In this document: positions 1-8,748 of the stretch, piece after piece
Layout: the number at the start of each line of letters is the position of its first letter
How positions within the stretch are numbered: position 1 is the first letter of the stretch
Assembly (NCBI RefSeq): GCF_965660005.1
Contig: NZ_CBFHYF010000032.1
Span: 1-20,290 of the forward strand
Direction of reading: 5' to 3'
DNA length: 20,290 nucleotides
From: Porticoccus sp965660005
GTDB lineage: Bacteria > Pseudomonadota > Gammaproteobacteria > Pseudomonadales > Porticoccaceae
The notes under the pieces: generated by a model
The model's database searches: none
Told to the model about the DNA's origin: nothing
Seen by the model: only the letters and a program-made list of their open reading frames with translations
Translations under genes and position numbers: made by a program

Positions 1-1230
1 CCAGAGGTCAGGATTTCTGCCCGCTCTTTGAGTCAATACCCTTGCATCTTCAAGGTGCCCCAACCCTACGTTGTATGCCGCCATGGCAAACCAGGTTCGG
101 TCCGGCTCTGTGATACCTTCAGGAATACGGGATTTGGTCTTGAGAAAATAGCGGACACCACCGTCAAGGCTCTGCCTGGGCTCAAGACGATCTTCTATGC
201 CCATTTCATCAGCGGTTGGCAGCGTTAACATCATCAACCCGCGAACCCCGGTAGGGGATGTTGCCTTGTGATCCCAGTGTGATTCCTGATAGGCGATGGC
301 TGCCAGAAGTTGCCAGTCAATATTATATTCCTGTGCCACTTCCTGAAACATTCCAAGGTAATCGGGGAGTCGGCTGCTGACTCGTTTCATAAAGAGTTGC
401 GAGCCGGCAAAATTAAATTCATTGGCTTGAATCAGTGTGCGTTTTTTTAATCGATCCAGATCCCCTGATGCTTCATATTGATCGAGAAAACGGTTTGCTG
501 CTTCCAGCAGGCTATCATCGCCGTGACCGGGAAAAGCCCAGGCAATCGGTTGTGGGTCAGAAATATCAAAAGCGCCGCGAGCTCGCGGGTAAATACCCCT
601 GTCCACCAGAAAGGAGATTGAATCCACAATGGCATATTCCACTTCACCGGAATCTACCATGGCCATCAAGTCCAGCATTTCCAGACCGGGTGCCTCACGC
701 CACTCAAGTGACGGGAGTTCACCCTTCAATTCCTTCAATCGTTCGCTGTGTGAGCTCTGCGGAATAACCAGCAGTTGTCCTCCTGACAAGTCCCCGATAT
801 TTCTTGGTTTTTTGGAGCCATTTCTATAGATCAGCTTCTGTGTGACCTCATAGTAGGGCCTGCTGAAACGAAGTGTTTTCAGGCGTTGGGGGGTAACCGT
901 TAGACCCGCCGCGGCCATACCGCCCAGTGGCCCACCGATAGCAACGATAATACCGCTGACGGATTCCCTGGGGGTTACCTTGAGTTCAACACCCAGGTGT
1001 TCGGCAAAAGCCCTGGCAAGCCAGTATTCAAAGCCGCCTTCGCCCTTGGCATTTTGAAAGTAGGTGGTTGATCCCATCAGGGTGACTATGCGCAATTCAC
1101 CCTGATTGACCACTTCTTCGAGGCTGGTTGGTGCACGGCTGGTGGTGAGTGTTAGTGCAAATAAAAAAAGCAACAGGCCGTACAGGATGCGTTTTGTGGT
1201 TTTTTTCAGATGAAAATAGAAACCCAACAC
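1..1230 (-). CDS. mltF: Membrane-bound lytic murein transglycosylase F (3' end outside window)
   Basis: The reading frame is open from 1230 to the window edge: 410 codons without a stop, with the C-terminus missing. After a basic start and a hydrophobic stretch (signal sequence or anchor, about residues 6-30), residues ~35-265 read as a periplasmic solute-binding-protein (SBP3-like) domain. It is followed by an SLT/GH23-type lytic transglycosylase domain. The catalytic glutamate lies in the YQESHW motif (codon at 283-285, residue ~316), followed by ATSPTGVRG and AMAAYNVG, both typical of the family. The two-domain order is that of MltF, which cleaves the MurNAc-GlcNAc bond of peptidoglycan to leave a 1,6-anhydro end, in the periplasm. 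No ATG lies near the N-terminus. An in-frame TAG at 1231-1233 is directly followed by GTG (1230) and TTG (1227), so a non-ATG start is likely, with a poor ribosome site. Divergent from purL. Confidence 0.93.
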   Translation of the reverse strand, partial: MLGFYFHLKKTTKRILYGLLLFLFALTLTTSRAPTSLEEVVNQGELRIVTLMGSTTYFQNAKGEGGFEYWLARAFAEHLGVELKVTPRESVSGIIVAIGGPLGGMAAAGLTVTPQRLKTLRFSRPYYEVTQKLIYRNGSKKPRNIGDLSGGQLLVIPQSSHSERLKELKGELPSLEWREAPGLEMLDLMAMVDSGEVEYAIVDSISFLVDRGIYPRARGAFDISDPQPIAWAFPGHGDDSLLEAANRFLDQYEASGDLDRLKKRTLIQANEFNFAGSQLFMKRVSSRLPDYLGMFQEVAQEYNIDWQLLAAIAYQESHWDHKATSPTGVRGLMMLTLPTADEMGIEDRLEPRQSLDGGVRYFLKTKSRIPEGITEPDRTWFAMAAYNVGLGHLEDARVLTQRAGRNPDLW

Positions 1231-1489
1231 CTATATACCCAATGTGCCACGCACTGTCAGAAAGGCCTGCGGCCCGGTGAGTATTGTCGCTATGCAATAA
1301 ATCCTGCCAAGAACAGGTTTCGTGCGTTATTGATTGTACTTCAGAGCGAAGCCTAGGTTAGTGATGGAGCCCTCATGGTTCAACCATTTTCTGTGCTTGG
1401 TGCTGGATCAGAATCTCTCCATGACGATCAAAGGGCAATTCCAGTACAATGTGCCCCCTCCGGAATGGCCCCAGACGAGTTACTTGAGC

Positions 1490-4400
1490 ATGCAGATTTT
1501 TCCCGGTAATCCCGTACTTTCTAGTTTCAGACAACGCCAGTTGCTGGCGTCGCTTCAGTCAATCGATCCTGCTGTGGAATCCGTTTATGCGGAATATGTG
1601 CACTTTGCGGAATTGGTTTCGACGTTGAGCGAAGCCGAGCGCTTAACATTGACCTCATTACTAGATTATGGCCCGAATATCCCGCCAGAGAACACAGACG
1701 GTGAGCTGATACTGGTGACCCCCCGGGCTGGAACCATCTCCCCCTGGTCCAGCAAGGCCACGGATATCCTCCGAAACGTTGGTGTGAAGTCCGTTAGACG
1801 AATAGAGCGCGGCGTCGCCTACTATTTGAGGGGCAACATCCATCCCGACTCAAGAACAGTACTGGCTGAGGCTCTCCACGATCGTATGGTGGAAATGGTG
1901 TCTTTTGATCTGGCAGCGGCAGATAGTTTGTTCCTCCACCACGAACCGGCTCCGGGCATTACCGTGCCCCTGTTGGCGGAAGGGCGGCATGCGTTATCTT
2001 GTGCCAATGTCTCATTGGGACTGGCCCTGGCCGACGATGAGATCGATTATCTGGTGAGTTGTTTCGAGACCCTGAAGCGGGATCCGACCGATGTCGAATT
2101 AATGATGTTCGCCCAGGCAAATTCCGAACACTGTCGCCATAAAATATTCAATGCCTCCTGGACCGTCAATGGTCAGGCGCAGGATAAATCGCTGTTTGCC
2201 ATGATCAGAAACACTTATGAGAAATGTGGGGAAGGGGTGTTATCTGCCTATTCTGACAATGCTTCGGTAGTCGCTGGCAACAAGGCTGGTCGTTTTTTTC
2301 CGGATCCGGGCAGTAAAATCTACGGCTTTACGCAAGAGCCTGTTCACCTCCTGATGAAGGTGGAAACCCACAATCATCCGACAGCCATTGCCCCCTATGC
2401 CGGGGCCGGTACTGGTGCCGGTGGTGAAATACGGGATGAAGGTGCGGTGGGGCGGGGATCAAAACCCAAGGCAGGACTTACCGGATTTTCAGTTTCCAAT
2501 CTCAATATCCCTACTTTTGACCGCCCATGGGAAACGGATTACGGCAAGCCTGACCGGATCAGCAGTGCACTGGATATTATGCTCGAGGGGCCCATCGGTA
2601 GTGCGGCTTTCAACAACGAGTATGGTCGCCCCAATCTTTGTGGTTATTTCCGCACTTTTGAGCAGGAGTTTAATGGTGAACGTCGCGGCTACCACAAACC
2701 TATTATGATCGCCGGTGGTTACGGCAATATTCGTGAAGATCATATTGAAAAGACGCCTTTTGAAAGTGGCTGTAAGCTGCTGGTTCTGGGCGGGCCGGCA
2801 ATGTTGATCGGCCTTGGTGGCGGCGCCGCGTCATCCATGAATTCAGGCAGTAGCGCAGAAGACCTCGATTTTGCCTCGGTACAACGACAGAACCCGGAAA
2901 TTGAGCGCCGTTGTCAGGAGGTTATCGATCAGTGCTGGCAGCGAGGCAGTGAAAATCCTATCGCATTCATTCACGATGTGGGCGCCGGTGGCCTGTCCAA
3001 CGCCTTCCCGGAATTGGTTAAAGACGGTGGGTGTGGCGGTATATTTGAACTGCGCGACGTGCCCAATGATGAACCCGGCATGTCACCGTTAGCAATCTGG
3101 TGCAACGAAGCCCAGGAACGTTATGTGCTCGCCGTGAGACCTGAACAGCTGGGTAATTTTGAGGCGATTTGCCAGCGCGAACGCTGCCCCTACGCAGTGG
3201 TTGGTGAAGCCACTTCCGAAAAGCACTTGCTGCTGAATGACAGACACTTCTCCACGAAACCGGTGGACCTGCCCATGTCCGTGCTGTTCGGTAAGCCGCC
3301 AAAAATGCATCGCACAGCGGATAAACTGACGGTAAAACCGACTTTATTTGAACGTTCGGATATCGCCCTTGATGAGGCGATTGATCGCGTACTGACCCAT
3401 CCGGCCGTGGCCAGCAAAAGTTTTCTTATCACCATCGGGGATCGCAGTGTCACCGGGATGGTGGTCAGGGACCAGATGGTCGGGCCATGCCAGGTTCCAG
3501 TCGCTGACTGTGCGGTGACCACGATCAGTTATGACAGCTATCAGGGTGAGGCGATGGCAATGGGTGAACGGTCACCTGTTGCACTGCTGGATGCGCCTGC
3601 ATCGGGTCGGATGGCGGTTGGGGAGGCGATCACCAATATCGCTGCCGCCACCATTGACCGGCTCGCTGATGTCAGGCTGTCTGCCAACTGGATGTGTGCC
3701 GCAGGCCATCCCGGGGAGGATGAGAAATTGTTTCGCACCGTGCAGGCTATCGGTGAGGAACTCTGTCCAAAATTGGGGATTGCCATTCCGGTCGGCAAGG
3801 ATTCCATGTCCATGCGGACTACCTGGGAAGATCGGGGGCAACAGAAATCTGTCACTGCGCCATTGTCGCTGATCATCTCTGCTTTTGCGCCGGTATCCGA
3901 TGTCCGCAAAATTCTAACGCCTGAATTGCGCACCGATCTGGGCGAAACAGTGCTGATGTACATTGATCTCGGCGAAAACCACAATCGCCTCGGTGGGTCA
4001 GTGTTGGCCCAAACCTACAACCAATTTGGCGATCTTCCGGCAGATCTGGTGAGTCCGGAAAAACTTAAAGCCTTTTTCGACGCTATACAGTCCGCCAATC
4101 GAGGCGGTGAGCTGATCGCCTATCACGACCGGTCGGACGGCGGGTTGCTTGCCACATTGGTCGAGATGGCTTTTGCCGGCAATACAGGTCTCAAAATATG
4201 TCTCGATGAACAGCCAGGTGACGCGCTGTCGCTACTGTTTAGTGAAGAACTTGGGGCCGTCGTTCAGGTGGCAAGTAACAAGGCCTCTTCCTTCAGTCAA
4301 CGCTTTGCCGGTCTCGGGATTCCGGTAAGCACCATAGCGGCAATCGATGAAACTGACAGTATCGAAATTTATGAGGATGGCGATTGCCTGTTCAGCTCCA

Positions 4401-5356
4401 GCCGCACAGAATTGCTGCGCCGTTGGAGTGAAACCAGTTATGAGATTCAATCGCGTCGAGACAATGAAGAATGTGCCCAACAGGATTTTGACGGGTTGTT
4501 TTTTGATAACCCCGGTTTGAGCACGTCTCTCAGCTACGATATTAACGAAGATATTGCCGCCCCTTATGTCAGTCGTGGAGTGCGACCTCCCGTGGCTATA
4601 CTCAGGGAGCAGGGCGTAAATGGACAAATGGAAATGGCCGCTGCATTCGATCGGGCAGGTTTCGAAACGGTCGATGTGCACATGAGTGATATTCTTTCAG
4701 GCCGTGTTACTCTTGATAATTTCAAAGGATTGGCTGCCTGTGGTGGTTTTTCCTATGGCGACGTGCTCGGTGCAGGGGAGGGATGGGCAAAAACCGTGCT
4801 GTTCAACCCTCTGGCCCGTGCACAGTTCGAACAGTTCTTTCATCGATCTGACACGTTTACATTCGGTGTTTGCAATGGCTGTCAGATGTTATCAAATCTT
4901 AAATCGCTGATTCCTGGAGCCGATCACTGGCCCCGTTTTGTCAGGAATCTCTCGGAACAGTTTGAAGCCCGGTTTTCACTGGTTAGAGTGGAGAAATCAG
5001 CTTCGGTGCTTCTGGCAGATATGGCCGGCTCCTACATGCCTATTGCCATTGCCCATGGTGAGGGAAGAGTGGAATTTCCATCATCGGTCGATGCGGAAGC
5101 ATTTGACAACTCGGGTGCCGTAGCCCTTCGGTTCCTCGACAACTTTCTGGAAATTGCTGAAACCTATCCAGCCAATCCCAATGGTTCACCGTGGGGTATA
5201 ACCGGTATTACCAGCCAGGATGGACGTGCCACAATTATGATGCCTCATCCCGAGCGAGTTTTTCGCACGGTGACAAATTCGTGGCACTCGGATGACTGGC
5301 AGGAAGATGGGGCATGGCTTCGGTTGTTCCGCAATGCCAGACGGTTTGTCGACTGA
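1490..5356 (+). CDS. purL: Phosphoribosylformylglycinamidine synthase (FGAM synthetase), large single-chain form
   Basis: Converts FGAR plus glutamine and ATP to FGAM, the fourth step of cytosolic de novo purine synthesis. From ATG 1490 the protein is 1288 aa, close to the ~1295 aa of E. coli PurL. It begins MQIFPGNPVLSSF, like the family N-terminus. Visible regions are the N-terminal PurS-like domain, the ATP-binding synthase half with ETHNHPTA near residue 292, the second synthase repeat (DGGLLATLVEMAF), and a C-terminal class I glutamine amidotransferase. Its nucleophile is Cys1128 (GVCNGCQ), with His1253 and Glu1255 (HPE). The frame stays open upstream, with an ATG at 1364 after an AGG and a TTG at 1334. 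I chose 1490 by homology; its own ribosome site is weak. Divergent from mltF, and followed by a strong terminator. A weak TTGATT (1330-1335) could be a -35 element for a ~120-nt leader, but no clear PurR box is seen. Confidence 0.97.
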   Translation: MQIFPGNPVLSSFRQRQLLASLQSIDPAVESVYAEYVHFAELVSTLSEAERLTLTSLLDYGPNIPPENTDGELILVTPRAGTISPWSSKATDILRNVGVKSVRRIERGVAYYLRGNIHPDSRTVLAEALHDRMVEMVSFDLAAADSLFLHHEPAPGITVPLLAEGRHALSCANVSLGLALADDEIDYLVSCFETLKRDPTDVELMMFAQANSEHCRHKIFNASWTVNGQAQDKSLFAMIRNTYEKCGEGVLSAYSDNASVVAGNKAGRFFPDPGSKIYGFTQEPVHLLMKVETHNHPTAIAPYAGAGTGAGGEIRDEGAVGRGSKPKAGLTGFSVSNLNIPTFDRPWETDYGKPDRISSALDIMLEGPIGSAAFNNEYGRPNLCGYFRTFEQEFNGERRGYHKPIMIAGGYGNIREDHIEKTPFESGCKLLVLGGPAMLIGLGGGAASSMNSGSSAEDLDFASVQRQNPEIERRCQEVIDQCWQRGSENPIAFIHDVGAGGLSNAFPELVKDGGCGGIFELRDVPNDEPGMSPLAIWCNEAQERYVLAVRPEQLGNFEAICQRERCPYAVVGEATSEKHLLLNDRHFSTKPVDLPMSVLFGKPPKMHRTADKLTVKPTLFERSDIALDEAIDRVLTHPAVASKSFLITIGDRSVTGMVVRDQMVGPCQVPVADCAVTTISYDSYQGEAMAMGERSPVALLDAPASGRMAVGEAITNIAAATIDRLADVRLSANWMCAAGHPGEDEKLFRTVQAIGEELCPKLGIAIPVGKDSMSMRTTWEDRGQQKSVTAPLSLIISAFAPVSDVRKILTPELRTDLGETVLMYIDLGENHNRLGGSVLAQTYNQFGDLPADLVSPEKLKAFFDAIQSANRGGELIAYHDRSDGGLLATLVEMAFAGNTGLKICLDEQPGDALSLLFSEELGAVVQVASNKASSFSQRFAGLGIPVSTIAAIDETDSIEIYEDGDCLFSSSRTELLRRWSETSYEIQSRRDNEECAQQDFDGLFFDNPGLSTSLSYDINEDIAAPYVSRGVRPPVAILREQGVNGQMEMAAAFDRAGFETVDVHMSDILSGRVTLDNFKGLAACGGFSYGDVLGAGEGWAKTVLFNPLARAQFEQFFHRSDTFTFGVCNGCQMLSNLKSLIPGADHWPRFVRNLSEQFEARFSLVRVEKSASVLLADMAGSYMPIAIAHGEGRVEFPSSVDAEAFDNSGAVALRFLDNFLEIAETYPANPNGSPWGITGITSQDGRATIMMPHPERVFRTVTNSWHSDDWQEDGAWLRLFRNARRFVD

Positions 5357-5366
5357 TATCTCCTCC

Positions 5367-5407
5367 GATCATAAAAAACCCGGCTTTAAGCCGGGTTTTT
5401 TATGATC
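5367..5407. terminator. Bidirectional intrinsic terminator between purL and the cytochrome c gene
   Basis: A perfect 18-bp inverted repeat (arms 5367-5384 and 5390-5407) surrounds a 5-nt TTTAA loop. The inner stem is CCCGGC/GCCGGG, flanked by six A on the left and six T on the right, so each strand reads as a GC stem followed by a U-run. It lies 10 bp after the purL stop and 5 bp after the end of the convergent cytochrome gene, where it can end transcription from both sides. Confidence 0.95.
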
Positions 5408-5412
5408 TACGC

Positions 5413-5718
5413 TTAAAGACTGGCAAAATAGGCGGCCAAATCCAGAATATCCTGATCGGATAACGGTTTTGCCATACCGGACATCATCGGGTCAGCACGT
5501 GTACCATCCCGAAAATTTCTTAATTGTTTGGCTGTGTAGGCGGCTTTTTGGCCTGCCAGATTGGGCCACATGTCGTTGTTGCTGATGCCATTCGCACCGT
5601 GACAGCCGGCACAAGCCATGGCTTTGGTTTTGCCGGCTTCTATGTCGCCGGCAGCCATTGTCTGCCCTGTCGCAGTTGCCAGCACTAATGCCATGATGGT
5701 TCCAGTCAGTTTTTTCAT
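5413..5718 (-). CDS. Small periplasmic class I c-type cytochrome (c4/c553-like single domain)
   Basis: The protein has 101 aa. A Lys-rich start and hydrophobic core ending near TMAAG (about residues 1-23) form a Sec signal peptide for export to the periplasm, where c-type haem is attached. The haem motif is CAGCH (Cys36, Cys39, His40). The C-terminal PMMSGMAKPLSDQDILDLAAYFASL segment is typical of single cytochrome c4/c553 domains. One of Met78, Met79 or Met82 should be the sixth iron ligand, but sequence alone does not decide which. The role is electron transfer in respiration, partner unknown. A GGAG lies about 8 nt before the ATG. It sits 46 bp downstream of the COX15 gene on the same strand, probably in one transcript ending at the shared terminator, which suggests but does not prove a link to a haem-copper oxidase. 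Confidence 0.9.
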   Translation of the reverse strand: MKKLTGTIMALVLATATGQTMAAGDIEAGKTKAMACAGCHGANGISNNDMWPNLAGQKAAYTAKQLRNFRDGTRADPMMSGMAKPLSDQDILDLAAYFASL

Positions 5719-5764
5719 TTGAACACTCCAGACTTGAGATATAAAAAGATAATAAAAAATACCA

Positions 5765-6805
5765 TTAGTTCCCTAACCGATGGCTCACAAACAACACGCT
5801 ACTGAATAACAGGATAGCGCCACCCTGGTGAGCCGCTGCCAAGGGTACCGGCATATGTAATACCAGGGTTGAAATGCCAAGTGTGACCTGTATCACCAAC
5901 ATCATCAGCATTAGCTTCGCCCCGAAGCGGGCTTCCGAGCGAAGCGTTTTCTGTTGCAGTAGCCGGAAGCCAAAATAAAAGATCAGCACTACCAGCAAGT
6001 AGGCAAACATCCGGTGATTGAATTGAATGGTTGTAATATCCTCAAACATGGCGAGCCAGAAAGGCTCTGTGCCATAAATGCCCGGTGGGATAAAGCTGTC
6101 ACCCATTAAGGGGAAGGTAGGATAGGCATATCCTGCATCGGTGCCTGCAACAAAGCCCCCGGAAAGTATCATCAGAAAGACCAACCCCGAAAGGGCTATG
6201 GCGTAACGTCTGTATTTTGGTTCTGCCTGCTGGCTATTCTGCCCTGGTGGGTAGAACAAGCTAAAGGCCACCCAGATAATATAGCCGTAGATGATCACAG
6301 CATTGCCCAAATGCGCTGTAAGACGATATTGGCTGACGCTCGGGTTATCCACCAGGCCACTCTTGACCATATACCAGCCCAGCAAACCCTGCAGACCACC
6401 CAGTATAAACATGACCACAAGTTTCGGTGTCAATCCGGGTTTGATGCGGCGGCTAAAGTAAAAAAACAGGAAAGGTATCAGGAATATGACACCAATCAGC
6501 CTGCCGAGTATCCGGTGAGCATATTCGTAAAGGAAAATTTGTTTGAACTCGGGCAGGCTCATGCCGATGTTCACTTTCTGATATTCCGGATACTGCTTGT
6601 ACTGGTCGAATGTCTGCTGCCATTCCTGTTCATTCAGGGGCGGAATGATGCCGCTAACGGGTGCCCATTCAACAATGGATAGCCCGGAACCTGTCAACCG
6701 GGTCACGCCGCCCAGTAAAATCATACCCAGAATAACGGCAGCACATAACACCAGCCAGGATGCGAGCTGTTTATCATATCGAGCCTGCAACTCCATAAGA
6801 AACAT
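5765..6805 (-). CDS. ctaA: Heme A synthase, COX15/CtaA family (type 2, alphaproteobacterial/mitochondrial style)
   Basis: An integral inner-membrane protein of about 346 aa with some eight hydrophobic segments. It oxidises the C8 methyl of heme O to make heme A for aa3-type cytochrome oxidases. The four haem-ligand histidines appear in the expected settings: YEYAHRILGR (His97), YRLTAHLGN (His165), IQFNHRMFAY (His264) and AAAHQGG (His326). The first external loop is long, with VEWAPVSGIIPP, a W...F..Y...PEY..N stretch and LPEFKQIF. That is the pattern of COX15/type 2 synthases rather than the shorter type 1 CtaA. The ATG at 6805 follows AAGGAAGG closely; ATG 6796 (spacing 10) is equally possible, and a GTG at 6838 would add 11 residues. 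No oxidase subunit or heme O synthase gene is in the window. The family call is firm; the phylogenetic type is by recall of the loop pattern. Confidence 0.92.
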   Translation of the reverse strand: MFLMELQARYDKQLASWLVLCAAVILGMILLGGVTRLTGSGLSIVEWAPVSGIIPPLNEQEWQQTFDQYKQYPEYQKVNIGMSLPEFKQIFLYEYAHRILGRLIGVIFLIPFLFFYFSRRIKPGLTPKLVVMFILGGLQGLLGWYMVKSGLVDNPSVSQYRLTAHLGNAVIIYGYIIWVAFSLFYPPGQNSQQAEPKYRRYAIALSGLVFLMILSGGFVAGTDAGYAYPTFPLMGDSFIPPGIYGTEPFWLAMFEDITTIQFNHRMFAYLLVVLIFYFGFRLLQQKTLRSEARFGAKLMLMMLVIQVTLGISTLVLHMPVPLAAAHQGGAILLFSSVLFVSHRLGN

Positions 6806-7081
6806 ACCTTCCTTAACCTGTGGGAAGACCATTGACACGGATCTTTATGGGGGAGCCCCGACCCAGTGATGTATAAAGGTCTTCGGGGCAATAAAAACCG
6901 TTGGGCGACCACCTCTTAACAACGGCCCGCCAATACTACCAAATACAGACTGGCATTTCCGGCAAAAATATCCCTTGCGAGGTGTTTTTGGCCATTCATA
7001 TCGGCTGATTCAGCATCTGTCCCTTGCTGAACAAAACCTAATCATGCAAAGTCTTTCGCATCAGATGAGGCGGAGACGAAA

Positions 7082-7867
7082 ATGCAGCGGCAGATTATCG
7101 CTAATGATATCAAGATCGCCTACCTGGAGGAAGGGCAGGGTGACGTAATTATCTTTTTACATGGTCTGGGTGTCAGCAGCGGGGACTGGGCTGGTCAGAT
7201 CAATTATTTCAGCAATCATTGGCGGGTCATTGCGCCGGACTTTCGGGGTCATGGAGACTCAGATAAACCCAGTGGTCCCTACGATGTATCTATTCATGCC
7301 CTCGATGTTCTCGGCTTGATGGGCCAGCTGGGCATTGACAGGGCTCATCTGGTTGGTTTGTCGATGGGGGGCATGGTCGCTTTTCAGATTGCAGCGGATG
7401 CGCCACAAAGGCTAAAAAGCATGACAATCATCAATTCTGGCCCCGCACTGCCGAACAATACCTTCGCCGCGAGAAAAATGCTCTGGACCCGATTACTGTC
7501 GATTCATTTGTTGGGTATGCATCGTTATGCCCGGAAAGTGGCCGAGAGTATGTTTCTAGGGCCGGGGCAGGAGGCATTAATCGACATTTTTGCGCGGCAA
7601 ATTGCTTCAAACCCTAAAAAAGTTTACTTGAAGAATCTCAAGTCACTGTTTGGTTGGGGTGTTTTGGATCGTTTGAGCGATATTGAGGTGCCAACTCTAA
7701 TGCTGACAGGTGATCGCGATTATTCCCCCGTCGCATTGAAACAGGCGGTGGTCGATGCGATGAAAAACGCCAGGTTGGTGGTTATTGCCGATTCAGGGCA
7801 CGGTACGCCGATTGAAAAGCCAGTGGAGACCAATAAGGCCATAGCCTCTTTTATTGAAGCTGCTTGA
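7082..7867 (+). CDS. Alpha/beta-fold hydrolase, substrate unknown
   Basis: A 261-aa cytosolic protein without a signal peptide. The oxyanion-hole region is LHGLGVSSGDW (residues 26-36), followed by DFRGHGDSDKP. The nucleophile elbow is GLSMGG with Ser94. The later acid is in TGDRDYSP (Asp213 most likely) and the catalytic histidine is His240 (DSGHGTP). Length and order fit the family of small esterases, lactonases and C-C hydrolases (PcaD-, MhpC- or BioH-like), and a finer call is not justified. GGAG lies 7 nt before the ATG. The ~276-bp region between it and the COX15 gene is divergent and must hold both promoters, but I see no good -35/-10 pair. Its 3' end overlaps the convergent patatin gene by 17 bp, with no terminator between them. 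Confidence 0.88.
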   Translation: MQRQIIANDIKIAYLEEGQGDVIIFLHGLGVSSGDWAGQINYFSNHWRVIAPDFRGHGDSDKPSGPYDVSIHALDVLGLMGQLGIDRAHLVGLSMGGMVAFQIAADAPQRLKSMTIINSGPALPNNTFAARKMLWTRLLSIHLLGMHRYARKVAESMFLGPGQEALIDIFARQIASNPKKVYLKNLKSLFGWGVLDRLSDIEVPTLMLTGDRDYSPVALKQAVVDAMKNARLVVIADSGHGTPIEKPVETNKAIASFIEAA

Positions 7868-8681
7868 GTTTCCGATTGAGTTTTTGCTTCAATTCACTTT
7901 TGGTCTTCGAGCCATTTTTCAGGATCAGGTTAGCCTTGTAAAACTCCAACATTCGGACATCCGGGACATGGGGTTCGATATAGATGTCCGGTGCTTCCTT
8001 GGCCAGCTTTTCCCGAATAATGCTTTTTTGCATAATCTGGTAGGTGTTGAAAACGGCTTCTGACAGGGATGGGAGTTTATTGGATACGGTGCGAGTGCCA
8101 ATAACATCAACAGCAATCGTAACGTCACAGTCATCCGGCAACAGGTCAAATGGCACAGGGTTCACTGCGCCACCATCAATCAGTACCCGCCCGTCTATTG
8201 TAACTGGCTCAATGAGACCGGGCAGGGACATGCTGGCGCGAATCGCCGGAATCAGTGCGCCGGTTTCCAGAACAATCTGTTCTCGATGCCAAAAATCGGA
8301 TGCCACAACCCTCAGTGGCGTTTCGAGCTCGGAAAACTGGGTGGCATGAACTGATTCAAACAGGTAGTTCAGGAGGTTCTCAACCCTTATCAGCCCACGG
8401 CCACGAAATTGCGGGCTAATGAAGTCCAGCCATTTGAATAAGTGTTTTTTGGTGACGATGTGCTTGAGTGATTCATTATCCCGAAGGCTGAATTGCAGAA
8501 AGATTTGCCTGATGTCACTGGTTGTCATACCAGCACAATACATGGCACCGATTAACGCACCGATACTGGTGCCAGTCATGAAACAGGGCTTGAGCCCCAT
8601 CTCCTCCAGTGTCTCCAGTACCAGAAGATGGCTGATGCCTTTTGCACCCCCACCACCCAAGGCAAGGCCAATTTTGGTCAT
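7851..8681 (-). CDS. Patatin-like phospholipase (RssA/NTE-type family)
   Basis: A 276-aa protein with the complete patatin signature. The Gly-rich oxyanion loop GGGGAKG spans residues 9-15, the nucleophile is Ser39 in GTSIG, and the catalytic Asp169 is in DGG. SMSLPGLIEPV before the Asp is also typical. Such enzymes hydrolyse acyl esters of lipids with a Ser-Asp dyad. There is no signal peptide or extra domain, so a cytosolic or peripheral membrane protein is expected, of the single-domain RssA/YchK type. The C-terminus is very basic (Lys-rich from about residue 255) and could touch membrane or nucleic acid. The basic tail is encoded partly in the 17-bp overlap with the convergent hydrolase. 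Its upstream region is shared with the divergent ung. Physiological substrate unknown. Confidence 0.9.
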   Translation of the reverse strand: MTKIGLALGGGGAKGISHLLVLETLEEMGLKPCFMTGTSIGALIGAMYCAGMTTSDIRQIFLQFSLRDNESLKHIVTKKHLFKWLDFISPQFRGRGLIRVENLLNYLFESVHATQFSELETPLRVVASDFWHREQIVLETGALIPAIRASMSLPGLIEPVTIDGRVLIDGGAVNPVPFDLLPDDCDVTIAVDVIGTRTVSNKLPSLSEAVFNTYQIMQKSIIREKLAKEAPDIYIEPHVPDVRMLEFYKANLILKNGSKTKSELKQKLNRKLKQLQ

Positions 8682-8719
8682 ATTTGTTTCACTTGGTAGT
8701 TTATCGCGATAGTCGCTGG

Positions 8720-8748
8720 TTGATTTGAAATAAGAATTCCGGTTTATT
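8720..8748 (+). promoter_or_regulatory. Candidate sigma-70 promoter for ung
   Basis: TTGATT (8720-8725, four matches to TTGACA) and TTTATT (8743-8748, four matches to TATAAT) are separated by exactly 17 nt. This predicts a transcript start some 30 nt before the ung GTG. The -10 overlaps the left arm of the inverted repeat at 8736-8744. Confidence 0.4.

Noticed and set aside
4232..4681. 149-codon minus-strand open frame inside purL
   Set aside because: It is antisense to highly conserved purL coding sequence, resembles no family and has no ribosome site; a frame shadow.
6894..6930. CCGTTG...CAACGG repeat upstream of the alpha/beta hydrolase
   Set aside because: A 6-bp pair across about 16 nt is common by chance and is not near a recognisable promoter element.
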